Source of the DNA: Cytobacillus sp. FSL H8-0458
GTDB lineage: Bacteria > Bacillota > Bacilli > Bacillales > Cytobacillaceae
Length of the DNA: 64,000 nt
Assembly: GCF_038002165.1 (NCBI RefSeq)
Contig: NZ_JBBOBR010000001.1
Location: 2,046,001 to 2,110,000 of the forward strand
Direction of reading: 5' to 3'
Shown: positions 25,700-34,616 of the stretch, in pieces
Layout: every line of letters begins with the position of its first letter
Position numbering within the stretch: position 1 is the first letter of the stretch
Position numbers and translations under genes: made by a program
Notes under the pieces: model-generated
The model's database searches: none
Told to the model about the DNA's origin: nothing
What the model saw: only the letters and a program-made list of their open reading frames with translations

Positions 25700-26794
25700 C
25701 TACACCGCCTTTTCATTCAGAAGTTTGTTTATCACCGCTAATGCCGATTCATTATCTTCTCTCGTTCCTAACGTCATCCTAAAAGCATCAAGATAGCCGT
25801 CAAGCTTCATTTTCCGGACAACCAAGCCATTTACAATCAAGTTATCTGCAATAGGAAGCTGGCTGAAAATATAAATAAAATTAGTTTGGGAAGGAAAATA
25901 GCTAACAGGTAATCCAGTTAGTTTTTGGCACAAAAATTTCATCTCTTCTGCATTTTTTTGAGCACAATCCTTTATAAAGTCCTGATCATTTAGTGCTGCA
26001 GAAGCCGCTGCCTGTGCCAGGTGGTTGACATTAAAAACATCTTTTACCTTATGAAGGTCATTCACGATTTCCTCATGCATGATTCCATAGCCGACACGGA
26101 GGCCCGCAAGGCCGTAGATTTTGGAGAAAGTCCTTAGAATGATTAAGTTAGGCTTCTGTGCAAGAAGCGGAATAGAGTCAGGATAATCCTCAGAATTTAC
26201 ATATTCATAGTATGCTTCATCAAGAATAATCAGGATATTCGAATGAACTTTATCAATGAATTGCAGCAGTTCTGATTTACCCACTATGGTTCCTGTAGGA
26301 TTGTTGGGATTGCAGATAAACACCATTTTTGTTTTTTCGTTAATCTTGTCATACATGGCACATAGATTATGGGTTCCATTTTGCAGCGGTACCGTTACCG
26401 CACTGCCTCCTTCAATCAGGACGTTTGTTTCATACCGAGGAAATGTATTCTGCGCCATAACAGCTTCATCTCCGGGACTTATGTATGCTCTCGTCAACAA
26501 TCGGATGATTTCTTCTGAACCATTGCTGACCAGAAAGTTATCTTCACTTACATTGTAGAATCCGGCCAGCTTGCGTTTGAGCAGGGAAACAGTGCCATCC
26601 GGGTAAAAGTAAAGACTGTTCATCGCTTTGCTGATGCTGTTCCTGACTTCGGGTGAACAGCCATACACATTTTCATTATCAGACATTTTCCGGACAGCCA
26701 TTAAATTGTACTTTTCTTTAATCTCTTCCGGCGAGCTGCCAAGCGGATAAGAAACAATCTTCTCCACGGCGCTTTTTGTCTGGATTTTAGCCAT
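25700..26794 (-). CDS. PLP-dependent aminotransferase, HisC-like, probably aromatic
   Basis: 364 residues, class I/II aminotransferase of the histidinol-phosphate type. PLP lysine in LRTFSKIYGLAGLRVGYG, with NPNNPTGTIVG and ILDEAYYEYV upstream. AGGAGGCAATC precedes ATG 26794. HisC-like enzymes often accept tyrosine and phenylalanine, and the position at the head of the run to fumarylacetoacetase and hmgA argues it makes 4-hydroxyphenylpyruvate here. A real histidine-pathway role is less likely since no his genes are near. Confidence 0.88.
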   Translation of the reverse strand: MAKIQTKSAVEKIVSYPLGSSPEEIKEKYNLMAVRKMSDNENVYGCSPEVRNSISKAMNSLYFYPDGTVSLLKRKLAGFYNVSEDNFLVSNGSEEIIRLLTRAYISPGDEAVMAQNTFPRYETNVLIEGGSAVTVPLQNGTHNLCAMYDKINEKTKMVFICNPNNPTGTIVGKSELLQFIDKVHSNILIILDEAYYEYVNSEDYPDSIPLLAQKPNLIILRTFSKIYGLAGLRVGYGIMHEEIVNDLHKVKDVFNVNHLAQAAASAALNDQDFIKDCAQKNAEEMKFLCQKLTGLPVSYFPSQTNFIYIFSQLPIADNLIVNGLVVRKMKLDGYLDAFRMTLGTREDNESALAVINKLLNEKAV

Positions 26795-26823
26795 CTGGAT
26801 TGCCTCCTTCTTAAATTTATTAA

Positions 26824-26850
26824 AAAAGGGAGAAATGCTTTCTCCCTTTT
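26824..26850 (-). terminator. Terminator of hpd
   Basis: AAAAGGGAGAAA-TGC-TTTCTCCCTTTT, a perfect 12-bp stem with T-run on the minus strand, between hpd and the aminotransferase. Readthrough may still feed the operon below. Confidence 0.92.
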
Positions 26851-26861
26851 AAACTGAAAAA

Positions 26862-27977
26862 TTATAAATTTCCTCGTCTTTCCTGTTCACGTTCAATAGA
26901 TTCAAAGAGTGCTTTAAAGTTGCCTTCACCAAACCCTCTGGCACCTTTACGCTGAATGATTTCAATGAATAAGGTCGGACGGTCTACGATTGGTTTCGTG
27001 AATATTTGAAGCAAATAGCCTTCGTCATCGCGGTCAACGAGAATATTTAATTCCTTCAATTTGTCTATCTCTTCATCAATTTCACCTACACGCTCAGAAA
27101 GCATTTCATAATAAGAATCAGGAGTGCTTAAGAACTCCACGCCATTTTTGCGGAGGGTGCTGACAGTGCTGACAATATCTTCTGTGAGAATGGCCAGATG
27201 CTGTACACCAGGCCCGTTGTAGTATTCAAGGTATTCTTCAATCTGGGATTTGCGCTTCCCTTCTGCAGGCTCATTAATCGGGAACTTAATTCTGCCGCCA
27301 TTATGCATTACCTTGGACATCAGTGCGGAATATTCTGTTGTAATGTCTTTATCTGTAAAGTGCTTCATTTCCTTGAAGCCCATTACATTTGCATAATAAT
27401 TCACCCATTCCTCCATTCTCTCTACGTTTCCAACGACATGGTCGACGCCGATAAAACCTGCATCCTCAAATGGTACTTCGGTTTGATATGGCTCAAAGCC
27501 AGGCATGAATACCCCTTTATAGTTATTCCGTTCAACAAGTGTATGAATGGTATCTCCATATGTACCAATTACTGCCTTTTTAACTATGCCGTGTTCATCC
27601 TTAATCTCAGCTGGAGGCTGTATTTCGATTGCACCTCTTTCAACCGCCGCTTTGTATGCCTTTTCAACATCGTCAACAGCTAAAGCTATATCTTTTACAC
27701 CGTCTCCATGCTTTTTAATGAAATTTGATACTCTGGAACTGTCATTTAACGTTCCTGTGATCACCAGGCGAATCTTTCTCTGCTGAAGAACATAAGACAC
27801 TGTTTCTCTATTGCCGGTTTCCAGGCCGGAATAAGCAACTGGCTTAAAGCCGAAAGCTGTGCAGAAATAATGGCAGGACTGTTTTGCATTGCCTGAGTAG
27901 ATTTCTAAATAATCTACCTCCTTCACAGGAAAGAAATCGGCTATCTTTTGTTCATTTAACAATTTTTCATCTTGCAT
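26862..27977 (-). CDS. hpd: 4-hydroxyphenylpyruvate dioxygenase
   Basis: 371 residues, two vicinal-oxygen-chelate domains. Converts 4-hydroxyphenylpyruvate to homogentisate. The Fe(II) ligands lie in the C-terminal domain: His in GVDHVVGNVERM, His in GPGVQHLAILTEDI and Glu in LFIEIIQRKGARGFGEGNF. GGAGGGG precedes ATG 27977. It is transcribed towards the aminotransferase operon but has its own strong terminator, so it can be expressed alone. Confidence 0.96.
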   Translation of the reverse strand: MQDEKLLNEQKIADFFPVKEVDYLEIYSGNAKQSCHYFCTAFGFKPVAYSGLETGNRETVSYVLQQRKIRLVITGTLNDSSRVSNFIKKHGDGVKDIALAVDDVEKAYKAAVERGAIEIQPPAEIKDEHGIVKKAVIGTYGDTIHTLVERNNYKGVFMPGFEPYQTEVPFEDAGFIGVDHVVGNVERMEEWVNYYANVMGFKEMKHFTDKDITTEYSALMSKVMHNGGRIKFPINEPAEGKRKSQIEEYLEYYNGPGVQHLAILTEDIVSTVSTLRKNGVEFLSTPDSYYEMLSERVGEIDEEIDKLKELNILVDRDDEGYLLQIFTKPIVDRPTLFIEIIQRKGARGFGEGNFKALFESIEREQERRGNL

Positions 27978-28066
27978 GCTAACCCCTCCGTTTTTAATAT
28001 TAATAATATTTTGAATTTATCATATAGGAAACTTGTAAAGCTTCTCAAGAGTTCAAGTTAAAGCTA

Positions 28067-28084
28067 TAATGCACTTCTGCATTA
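28067..28084 (-). terminator. Hairpin after the E3 gene
   Basis: TAATGCA-CTTC-TGCATTA is a perfect 7-bp stem. It lies just after the E3 stop and upstream of hpd. The T-run is poor, so it may instead be an operator for hpd. Confidence 0.45.
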
Positions 28085-28091
28085 AAGGAAT

Positions 28092-29534
28092 TTACACTCT
28101 TACTTTTTGCGTTTTTTTGCTTTGTGGCGGTATGTGAACAGCCCTATTTCTTAAAGCTTCCACAGCTTCAAGCAAGCCTTCATTTACACTTGGATGCGGG
28201 TAGTTAGGGAAAATTAAATCCTCTTCCCTTGCTCCCATTTCCAATGCAGTAATTCCGGCTGAAATTAGTTCTATTGCTCCGGAGCCTACCATGTGGATCC
28301 CCAGAAGAACTTGTTTTTCCCTGCAGCTGATCACTTTAATAAATCCGTCTTTTTTTCCGCACAATGTGCTGAATCCGTTGGCAGATAATGGCGATACACC
28401 AATTTCAATATCATAGCCCATGTTAATGGCTTCCTGTTCCGTTAAGCCGGCACTCGCAATAGGAGGCTGTGTATGTGCAGCAATCGGAATGAAGTGGAAA
28501 TCTGATTCCGATTTAATTCCCGCAATTGCTTCAGCGGCTGTTTTTCCTTGTTTAATTGCTTTTACAGCAAGTGCAGGACCTTCTGTTACATCACCGACTG
28601 CGAAAATATGTTTCTGTGTTGTCCGGCTTTCTGCGTCAACCCTTATAAATCCTGCTTCACATTGCTCCACCCCTATACGGGAAAGCCCCAGCTGGTCAGT
28701 GTTTGGTCTAATGGAAGATGAAACAAATAAATGTGTGCCAGAAATGGTTTCTCGTTTTCCTTTACACTCAAAAGTGACAGTTAACATTCCTTCATTATGC
28801 TGCAGTTCCAATACATCCGAATTTCTAAAAATATCTATTTTTTTCTTTTTTAATATCCTCTTCAGTTCCCGGCAAATGGATTGATCAAAATCAAAATCCT
28901 CTTTTCCATCTTCGAGGATGAGAGTCACATTAGATCCCAAAGTCTGATAGGCCATACCTATTTCGAGGGCAATGTAATCACTGCCATAGATTAATAGTTT
29001 ATCGGGTACTTCACTCAAATTTGAAATGGAATGCTGATCGAATACTAATTCACTTATCTCTCTGAACCAAAGTGGTTTTTCCGGTCTGCCGCCGGTCGCA
29101 ATGATGGCATTTTGAAATCGGAAAACGTCAAATTGGTCTCCTTTTTCGATCCCAATCTTATCCTCTGACAGAAAAAAGGCTGAACCTTTAAGAACTTCTA
29201 TTTTATTAGCTTGACAGAGGGCTTCAATTCCTGCCCGGAGCTGCTTAATTTTCTTCTGCTTGTATTCCTGGAGCTTGTTTAAGTTTAATGAAATATTTCC
29301 TCCTTCAAGCCCCCAATTTTCCCCTTCCTGGAAGGAAGTGAATTTTTCAGAAGACTGTGTGAGAATCTTGGAAGGTATGCAGCCTTTATTTAAACAGATC
29401 CCGCCAAGCTGATCCTGTTCAACTAATGTAACATTTCGCCCCAGCTGTGCAGCGCGGATTGCGGCATGATAGCCCCCGGGGCCGCCGCCGATTACGATGA
29501 CATCACGCTCATGTGCCAGTTCTCCAACTACCAT
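28092..29534 (-). CDS. Dihydrolipoyl dehydrogenase (E3) of a 2-oxoacid dehydrogenase complex
   Basis: 480 residues, FAD flavoprotein. FAD site IGGGPGGYHAAIRAAQLG, redox disulfide Cys47/Cys52 in GGICLNKGCIPSK, second FAD motif FAVGDVTEGPALAVKAI and the C-terminal active-site region NYPHPSVNEGLLEA. It reoxidises the lipoyl group of the E2 and reduces NAD. It is the last gene of the thioesterase-dehydrogenase-E1-E2-E3 operon and touches the E2 stop. AACTCTTTAC... no further gene follows in the run before hpd. Confidence 0.92.
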   Translation of the reverse strand: MVVGELAHERDVIVIGGGPGGYHAAIRAAQLGRNVTLVEQDQLGGICLNKGCIPSKILTQSSEKFTSFQEGENWGLEGGNISLNLNKLQEYKQKKIKQLRAGIEALCQANKIEVLKGSAFFLSEDKIGIEKGDQFDVFRFQNAIIATGGRPEKPLWFREISELVFDQHSISNLSEVPDKLLIYGSDYIALEIGMAYQTLGSNVTLILEDGKEDFDFDQSICRELKRILKKKKIDIFRNSDVLELQHNEGMLTVTFECKGKRETISGTHLFVSSSIRPNTDQLGLSRIGVEQCEAGFIRVDAESRTTQKHIFAVGDVTEGPALAVKAIKQGKTAAEAIAGIKSESDFHFIPIAAHTQPPIASAGLTEQEAINMGYDIEIGVSPLSANGFSTLCGKKDGFIKVISCREKQVLLGIHMVGSGAIELISAGITALEMGAREEDLIFPNYPHPSVNEGLLEAVEALRNRAVHIPPQSKKTQKVRV

Positions 29535-30758
29535 TTATACCATCTCCAGAACAAGCATTTTCGGATTTTTAATCAATTCAGCAAAGCGGTTTGTAAAGCG
29601 TACAGCTGTCGCCCCGTCTGCAACTCTATGATCAAAAGACATTGATATATTCATCATTGACCGAATGACAATCTGGTCATCATCGGTCACAACAGGCATC
29701 TTTTTTGTTTTATGGAAAGATACCAAAGCTGTTTGCGGATGCTGGATAATCGGAGTTGCTCCAAAGCTTCCGCCAAGAGGCCCCACATTACTGATTGTGA
29801 ATGTCCCGCCAGATATTTCTTTAACAGAAAGCTTATTTTCCAATGCTTTTTCCGTAAGCTTTTTCATTTCTGCATGAATGTCTCTGATTGTTTTATTTTC
29901 AACATGCTTGATGACCGGAACGATTAGGCCTTCGTCCGTATCAACCGCAATACCGATATGATGTTCACCTGCCAAATGTATTTCTTCCTTTTCTTCATGC
30001 AGTACAGCGTTGAACACAGGAAATTCTTTCAGGCAAATTGACAAAGCCTTCAGGAAAAAGGCTGTAGCAGACAAGTTTTGGTTTAGAAGCTTAAGTTCTT
30101 TTCTGAAAGTAATCAGCTCGGTTACATCAATCTCTTCAAAATGGGTACAATGGGGAATGGTAAAAAGTGATTGTGCCATTTTCCTGGCAATCTGCTTCCG
30201 TCTGCCCCTAAAAGGAATGATTTCTTTCTCAGCAGAGAGGCTTTTTATATTTTCCTTCAAAGCTGCTTGTTCCTGTTCATCATGGGCCGGCTTCGTCTGA
30301 AGGGAAGCTATGTATTGATAGATATCTTCATCTAAAATACGGCCAGCAGGACCTGTTCCCGTGATTTTCTCAATATCAATGTCATTATCGCGCGCTATTT
30401 TTCTTGTGAAAGGAGAAGCAAGAACCCGTTTTCCTTTGAATGCCACAAAAGATTGCTTTTGCTTCTGCGGCGGCTGTGAGTAATCAGGAATTGAAACGGC
30501 TTTCTCTTTATCAGCGCCTTCCTCACCAGCCGTCTCTAAAATTAAAATGGTCGAACCCACTTTAACCGTATCGCCAGGCTGCACTGTAAATTCCTTAATA
30601 ATGCCTGCCTTCGGGGCAGGTATTTCAGCAGTCATCTTATCAGTCTGTACTTCAACAAGCGGATCGTCTGCTTTCACTGCATCCCCCGGCTTGACTAAAA
30701 AGCAATTAATATCAGCTTCCGTCATTCCCTCTCCAATATCGTGCAGTTTCACCTCCAC
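29535..30758 (-). CDS. Dihydrolipoamide acyltransferase (E2) of a 2-oxoacid dehydrogenase complex
   Basis: 407 residues: a single lipoyl domain with the lipoylated Lys41 in EVQTDKMTAEIPAP, a peripheral-subunit binding domain (LASPFTRKIARDNDIDIEKI then GPAGRILDEDI), and a catalytic domain ending in the SMSFDHRVADG motif (His near residue 377). A linker rich in Lys/Gln separates the parts. The acyl acceptor is CoA. One lipoyl domain is usual for branched-chain-type complexes. Which acyl group it carries is inferred from neighbours (see E1). Confidence 0.92.
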   Translation of the reverse strand: MEVKLHDIGEGMTEADINCFLVKPGDAVKADDPLVEVQTDKMTAEIPAPKAGIIKEFTVQPGDTVKVGSTILILETAGEEGADKEKAVSIPDYSQPPQKQKQSFVAFKGKRVLASPFTRKIARDNDIDIEKITGTGPAGRILDEDIYQYIASLQTKPAHDEQEQAALKENIKSLSAEKEIIPFRGRRKQIARKMAQSLFTIPHCTHFEEIDVTELITFRKELKLLNQNLSATAFFLKALSICLKEFPVFNAVLHEEKEEIHLAGEHHIGIAVDTDEGLIVPVIKHVENKTIRDIHAEMKKLTEKALENKLSVKEISGGTFTISNVGPLGGSFGATPIIQHPQTALVSFHKTKKMPVVTDDDQIVIRSMMNISMSFDHRVADGATAVRFTNRFAELIKNPKMLVLEMV

Positions 30759-30769
30759 GGCTTCCCCTC

Positions 30770-31765
30770 CTAAAACTTCATAACTTTTTCTATTGCCTGC
30801 TTAATCCTTGCCGGAGTTGGCAGGTAATGATCCTCAAAACCGAAATATGGAACTGGTGCATCAAATCCAGTAACCCGTTCTGCTGGTGCTTTCTGATATA
30901 AAAAGGATGTATCATTAATGATGGCAAGCACATCATTTCCGACTCCGCCGGTGGCATGGGCTTCATGGACAATAACCGTTCTCCCTGTTTTTTGGACAGA
31001 TTCTGCAATCATGTCTTTATCCAGCGGGAATAGGGTTCTTAAATCAATTACATCACAATGTACATTATTTTCTTTCATCTGCTTTGCCGCTTTCATAGCT
31101 TCTGGCACCATGGCTCCCCACGTAATGACCGTTACATCGTCCCCATTCATGAGTTTTTTGCCTTTTCCTATTTCAACTGTATACTTCCCTTCAGGGACTT
31201 CCTCTCTGGCCGAACGATAGCAGCGCATCGGCTCAAGAAACAGAACCGGATCCGGGTCCTCAATAGCCGAAATCAGCAGTCCTTTGGCGTCATAAGGACT
31301 GGATGGACAGACGACCTTGATGCCGGGCATATGAGTAAAAATCGCTTCTGTTGAATCACAGTGAATTTCCGGAGCCCTTACTCCCGCACCATATGGAGCC
31401 CTTATTACCATCGGAACAGTAAAATGTCCCATTGTCCGCATCCGGAGCCTTGTAGCATGGGTCATGATTTGTTCATATGCGGGATAGATAAAGCCGAGGA
31501 ACTGAATTTCGATCACCGGCAAAAATCCATTAACAGCCATTCCAATCCCCGCTCCGACAAAGCCGGCTTCACTTAAAGGCGTATCGATAACACGGCCTTC
31601 GCCATACTTAGCCTGAAGACCCTCAGTTGCACGGAAAACTCCGCCGTTCCTGCCGATATCCTCGCCCAGCAGCAAAATCTCTTCCTTTTCATTCAGCATG
31701 GTATCTAAAGCATCCGTAATGGCTTGCACTAATGTCATAGTTTTTGCTCCAACTGCTGTTTTCAT
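30770..31765 (-). CDS. 2-oxoacid dehydrogenase E1 component, beta subunit
   Basis: 331 residues from ATG 31765. The upstream extension to 31822 overlaps E1-alpha and is not used: GGAGGCGG in the end of E1-alpha is spaced correctly for 31765, and the two genes overlap as TAATG. Motifs: LLLGEDIGRNGGVFRAT, DTPLSEAGFVGAGIGMA, AVWN-region absent as expected in beta subunits. With E1-alpha it forms the thiamine-diphosphate heterotetramer that decarboxylates a 2-oxoacid and reductively acylates E2. Confidence 0.92.
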   Translation of the reverse strand: MKTAVGAKTMTLVQAITDALDTMLNEKEEILLLGEDIGRNGGVFRATEGLQAKYGEGRVIDTPLSEAGFVGAGIGMAVNGFLPVIEIQFLGFIYPAYEQIMTHATRLRMRTMGHFTVPMVIRAPYGAGVRAPEIHCDSTEAIFTHMPGIKVVCPSSPYDAKGLLISAIEDPDPVLFLEPMRCYRSAREEVPEGKYTVEIGKGKKLMNGDDVTVITWGAMVPEAMKAAKQMKENNVHCDVIDLRTLFPLDKDMIAESVQKTGRTVIVHEAHATGGVGNDVLAIINDTSFLYQKAPAERVTGFDAPVPYFGFEDHYLPTPARIKQAIEKVMKF

Positions 31766-32832
31766 TAACTGCCGCCTCCAATCAGCTTCAGATACTCTTC
31801 TTTTTGCTGCTTGATTTGCCATGTAGGCTCAGCAAAGACATAGTCAAAAATTACTGCAGGATCTGCAGGAGGAAAATTTTCCATTTCAGCTACAGCTTTA
31901 TCTATTTCAGCTGCTGCTTCCTCTTCTATTGCCCTTTGCCATTTCTCATCAAATATTCCTTCATTTTTCAGCCAGCGCTCCAGCCTTAAAATAGGGTCAG
32001 TCTCCTGTCTTCTGCTATTGCTTTCCGATTGATCACGGTATTTGGATGGGTCATCTGCTGTAGTGTGTGCACCATATCTCCATGTCACAGCTTCAATTAA
32101 TGTCGGCCCTTCACCTTTACGGGCCCGCTCTAAGGCTTTCAGTGTTTCAAAATAAACCATGAAAACATCATTCCCATCGATCCTGACTCCCGGAATATCA
32201 TATGCCAGGGCTTTCTGGGCAATCGTTTTTGTATTCATCTGCTTCTCAAACGGAACAGAAATGGCGTATTGATTGTTCTGATTAAAAAAGACAACCGGAG
32301 CTTTAAATACGCTGGCGAAATTTAATCCTTCATGGAAATCTCCCTCTGAGGTGGCACCATCACCAAAATAAGCAATAGCAGCATTGGCAGTGCCTTTTTT
32401 CCTTTCTGCGAACGCAGCTCCTGCTGCATGAGGGATTTGTGTCGCAATCGGGATGCCTGGAGGGAAAATTTTCTTTCCGTCAGGCGGCACACACCCTTCA
32501 TTTCTTCCGTTCCAAAACAACAGGATGTTTCGCAGTGAGTGGCCAAAGGTCATAGCCGCTCCGTGGTCGCGATAGGTAGGAAACATCCAATCGTTCTCCC
32601 CCAGCGCAACAGCAGTTCCGACCTGGGAAGCCTCCTGTCCTTCATAAGGAGCATAAGTGCCTATCCTGCCCTGCCGCTGAAGTGAAATAGCTTTGCGGTC
32701 AAAAGTACGGATTCTAACCATATGTCTATAAAACTCTTTTACAAGCTTATCAGTTACTTTTTCTTTATCTTCGAAATTGATGATCGTTCCATTTTCGTCC
32801 ATTATTCGCCTGATCGGAAAGTGATTTTCCAT
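31765..32832 (-). CDS. 2-oxoacid dehydrogenase E1 component, alpha subunit
   Basis: 355 residues from ATG 32832 (AAAGGGTGAG just upstream); the open frame extends 17 codons further. The thiamine diphosphate motif is YFGDGATSEGDFHEGLNFA...NNQYAIS (the run broken here at a variable loop), and the phosphorylation-loop-like YGAHTTADDPSKYR is of the branched-chain type. It starts the E1-alpha, E1-beta, E2, E3 set. Ordinary bkd neighbours (ptb, buk, bcd) are absent; instead the upstream gene is a phenylalanine-dehydrogenase-like enzyme, so phenylpyruvate or another aryl 2-oxoacid is the likely substrate. This is inference. Confidence 0.92.
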   Translation of the reverse strand: MENHFPIRRIMDENGTIINFEDKEKVTDKLVKEFYRHMVRIRTFDRKAISLQRQGRIGTYAPYEGQEASQVGTAVALGENDWMFPTYRDHGAAMTFGHSLRNILLFWNGRNEGCVPPDGKKIFPPGIPIATQIPHAAGAAFAERKKGTANAAIAYFGDGATSEGDFHEGLNFASVFKAPVVFFNQNNQYAISVPFEKQMNTKTIAQKALAYDIPGVRIDGNDVFMVYFETLKALERARKGEGPTLIEAVTWRYGAHTTADDPSKYRDQSESNSRRQETDPILRLERWLKNEGIFDEKWQRAIEEEAAAEIDKAVAEMENFPPADPAVIFDYVFAEPTWQIKQQKEEYLKLIGGGS

Positions 32833-32906
32833 CTTCTCACCCTTTGGCTGGTAAATTATTTTAAGAACTTTTATACTGTACAAATATTGTTATCCAAGCA
32901 AAAAAA

Positions 32907-34016
32907 TTAGGTTCTTACTGCCCACTTCGGGCGTTTCATATGGGAGAAAAAGCTGTTTCTGCGTGTGCGTGCTTCAATGCGGCTCTCGCAGAATTGGTTG
33001 GATGCTTCAACTGTTGTAATTCCATTTGCTTCAGCATGTTCGTAGATGTTCAGAAGAGAGTTATAAATAGCTTTCGTTTTGCGGAGTACCCTTTCTTTAT
33101 TAGGTGTATATAATTCATCTGCAACCTGGATTAATCCCCCTGCATTTACAATATAATCGGGAGCGTATAAAATACCCTTATCTTTTAGGATTTGGCCATG
33201 GCGCATATCCATTAGCTGGTTATTGGCAGAGCCGACAATTGCTTTTACTTTAAGCAGGTCGATTGTGTCATCATTAATGATGCCGCCCATTGCACAAGGA
33301 ACAAAAAAGTCTGCCTCGGCCTCATATATCTCATTGCTGGATAAAACCTTCACACCGGCTCCAATTTCTTTCGCCTTGCTGAGGAGCTGGTCGATTGCCT
33401 GCTGGCTGATATCTGTCACAAATAAATCTGCCCCTTCCTCCAGCAGCCTTTCTGCGACTTTAAATCCCACTTTGCCAAGTCCCTGAATGGCATAACTCTT
33501 GCCTGAAAGGTCGTCTGTTCCGCTCAGTGCTTTATTTGTTGCCTGGAGGCCGTAAATAACACCCTGCGCTGTTGGTACAGAAGAATCGCCGCTTCCCCCA
33601 TAAACCTCATCAACCCCCACAATGCAATTCGTTTCCTTTAGTGCATGAACGAAATCCTCTGTAGAAGTACCCATGTCTGTTCCTGTATAGAAGCGTCCAT
33701 TCAATGATTCAACAAATTGGCCAAAAGCACGGAACAGCTCAGGTGTTTTATCTTTTAATGGATCCCCGATAATGACTGCCTTCCCGCCTCCGAAGTCACA
33801 ATCACTAGCCGCACATTTATAGGTCATGCCTTTTGATAATCGGAGGACATCCTCAAGGGCATCATCAACGCTTTTATACGGAAACATGCGGCAGCCTCCC
33901 AATGCCGGCCCCAGCCTTGTGCTGTGGATAGCAATGATTGCCTTTAGTCCGGTGGATTCATCATTGCAGAAAACGACTTGTTCATGGTCTTTAATTTTTT
34001 GAAACATATCTGTCAT
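32907..34016 (-). CDS. Phenylalanine dehydrogenase (Glu/Leu/Phe/Val dehydrogenase family)
   Basis: 369 residues. NAD-dependent oxidative deamination of an amino acid to its 2-oxoacid. Catalytic lysines Lys67 ([10 protein letters not shown]) and Lys79 ([12 protein letters not shown]) and Asp114 ([14 protein letters not shown]) are in place, followed by a Rossmann domain ([19 protein letters not shown]). Stretches such as [28 protein letters not shown] and [13 protein letters not shown] follow the Thermoactinomyces phenylalanine dehydrogenase that I remember more closely than leucine dehydrogenase, so I favour phenylalanine. GGGGAG precedes ATG 34016. A perfect cre site lies between its promoter and start. 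Confidence 0.85.
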   Translation of the reverse strand: MTDMFQKIKDHEQVVFCNDESTGLKAIIAIHSTRLGPALGGCRMFPYKSVDDALEDVLRLSKGMTYKCAASDCDFGGGKAVIIGDPLKDKTPELFRAFGQFVESLNGRFYTGTDMGTSTEDFVHALKETNCIVGVDEVYGGSGDSSVPTAQGVIYGLQATNKALSGTDDLSGKSYAIQGLGKVGFKVAERLLEEGADLFVTDISQQAIDQLLSKAKEIGAGVKVLSSNEIYEAEADFFVPCAMGGIINDDTIDLLKVKAIVGSANNQLMDMRHGQILKDKGILYAPDYIVNAGGLIQVADELYTPNKERVLRKTKAIYNSLLNIYEHAEANGITTVEASNQFCESRIEARTRRNSFFSHMKRPKWAVRT

Positions 34017-34036
34017 TTCTTTCTCCCCTTTTTATA

Positions 34037-34050
34037 TGATAGCGCTTACA
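34037..34050. promoter_or_regulatory. cre site (CcpA) before the phenylalanine dehydrogenase gene
   Basis: On the minus strand TGTAAGCGCTATCA matches the cre consensus TGWAANCGNTNWCA at every position. It lies just downstream of a candidate promoter, TTAACA (34082-34077), 17 nt, TAATAC (34059-34054), the usual place for catabolite repression. Confidence 0.8.
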
Positions 34051-34103
34051 ATAGTATTAATATAAAATGCCTGTTTTGTTAAGGCACAGATACTTCTATT
34101 CTT

Positions 34104-34493
34104 TTAATCTTTCTTTAACATTTGTGCAATCCTGCTTTTCTTCAGAATCACCTGTTTGACTTCACCTTCGCCAGCCAGGATTTCTCCATTATGGACGGTT
34201 ACATTTGAGTAAACTGAATTTCCTTCCAGCTTGGATAGGGTAGCTGTTATAACAATGGAGGATCCTTCAGGTGACGGAGATAAATGCCTGGCAGAAACAG
34301 CTCCACCCATCCCTTCTTCTTCCTCATCCAAATAGGGGGTGATCAGGAGTCGGGAGGCCCACTCCATGTGATAGATCATGGTTACAGTGGAATAGACAGG
34401 ATGAATAACCTCTCCTTCAAATTGTGCGAACATTTCAGGTGAGACCACTGCACGGATAACTGCCTGGTTCCCAATTTGCAGCCCAGGTTTCAT
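34104..34493 (-). CDS. Hot-dog thioesterase (FlK-like)
   Basis: 129 residues of the hot-dog fold, like fluoroacetyl-CoA thioesterase FlK: candidate catalytic residues in HPVYSTVTMIYHMEWASR (Ser/Thr and Glu) and the histidine of VSARHLSPSPEGSSIVITA. Such enzymes hydrolyse acyl-CoA esters. GGGAGGGG lies about 4-5 nt before ATG 34493. As first gene of the phenylalanine dehydrogenase/2-oxoacid dehydrogenase operon it may release CoA from stalled aryl-CoA, as PaaI does in the E. coli phenylacetate pathway. The substrate is inference. Confidence 0.75.
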   Translation of the reverse strand: MKPGLQIGNQAVIRAVVSPEMFAQFEGEVIHPVYSTVTMIYHMEWASRLLITPYLDEEEEGMGGAVSARHLSPSPEGSSIVITATLSKLEGNSVYSNVTVHNGEILAGEGEVKQVILKKSRIAQMLKKD

Positions 34494-34533
34494 AACACCC
34501 CTCCCTTTTTGACTATAAATATGTATGACGTTT

Positions 34534-34573
34534 ATTTAACGATATGATACCATTACGTTAAATGAATAGTCAA
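34534..34573 (-). promoter_or_regulatory. Promoter and operator of the thioesterase/phenylalanine dehydrogenase operon
   Basis: On the minus strand TTGACT (34573-34568) and TATCAT (34549-34544) are separated by 18 nt. ATTTAACG (34534-34541) and CGTTAAAT (34556-34563) form a perfect inverted repeat with 8-bp arms and a 14-bp spacer that brackets the -10 box, as expected for a repressor site. Confidence 0.65.
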
Positions 34574-34616
34574 TAAATTGTAAAAACTTTAAAAATTCTT
34601 TTGATTTGATCCATGT

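Noticed and set aside
30770-32832. Pyruvate dehydrogenase or branched-chain bkd operon
   Set aside because: No ptb, buk or bcd genes and an upstream phenylalanine-type dehydrogenase; I kept the substrate open but favour aryl 2-oxoacids.
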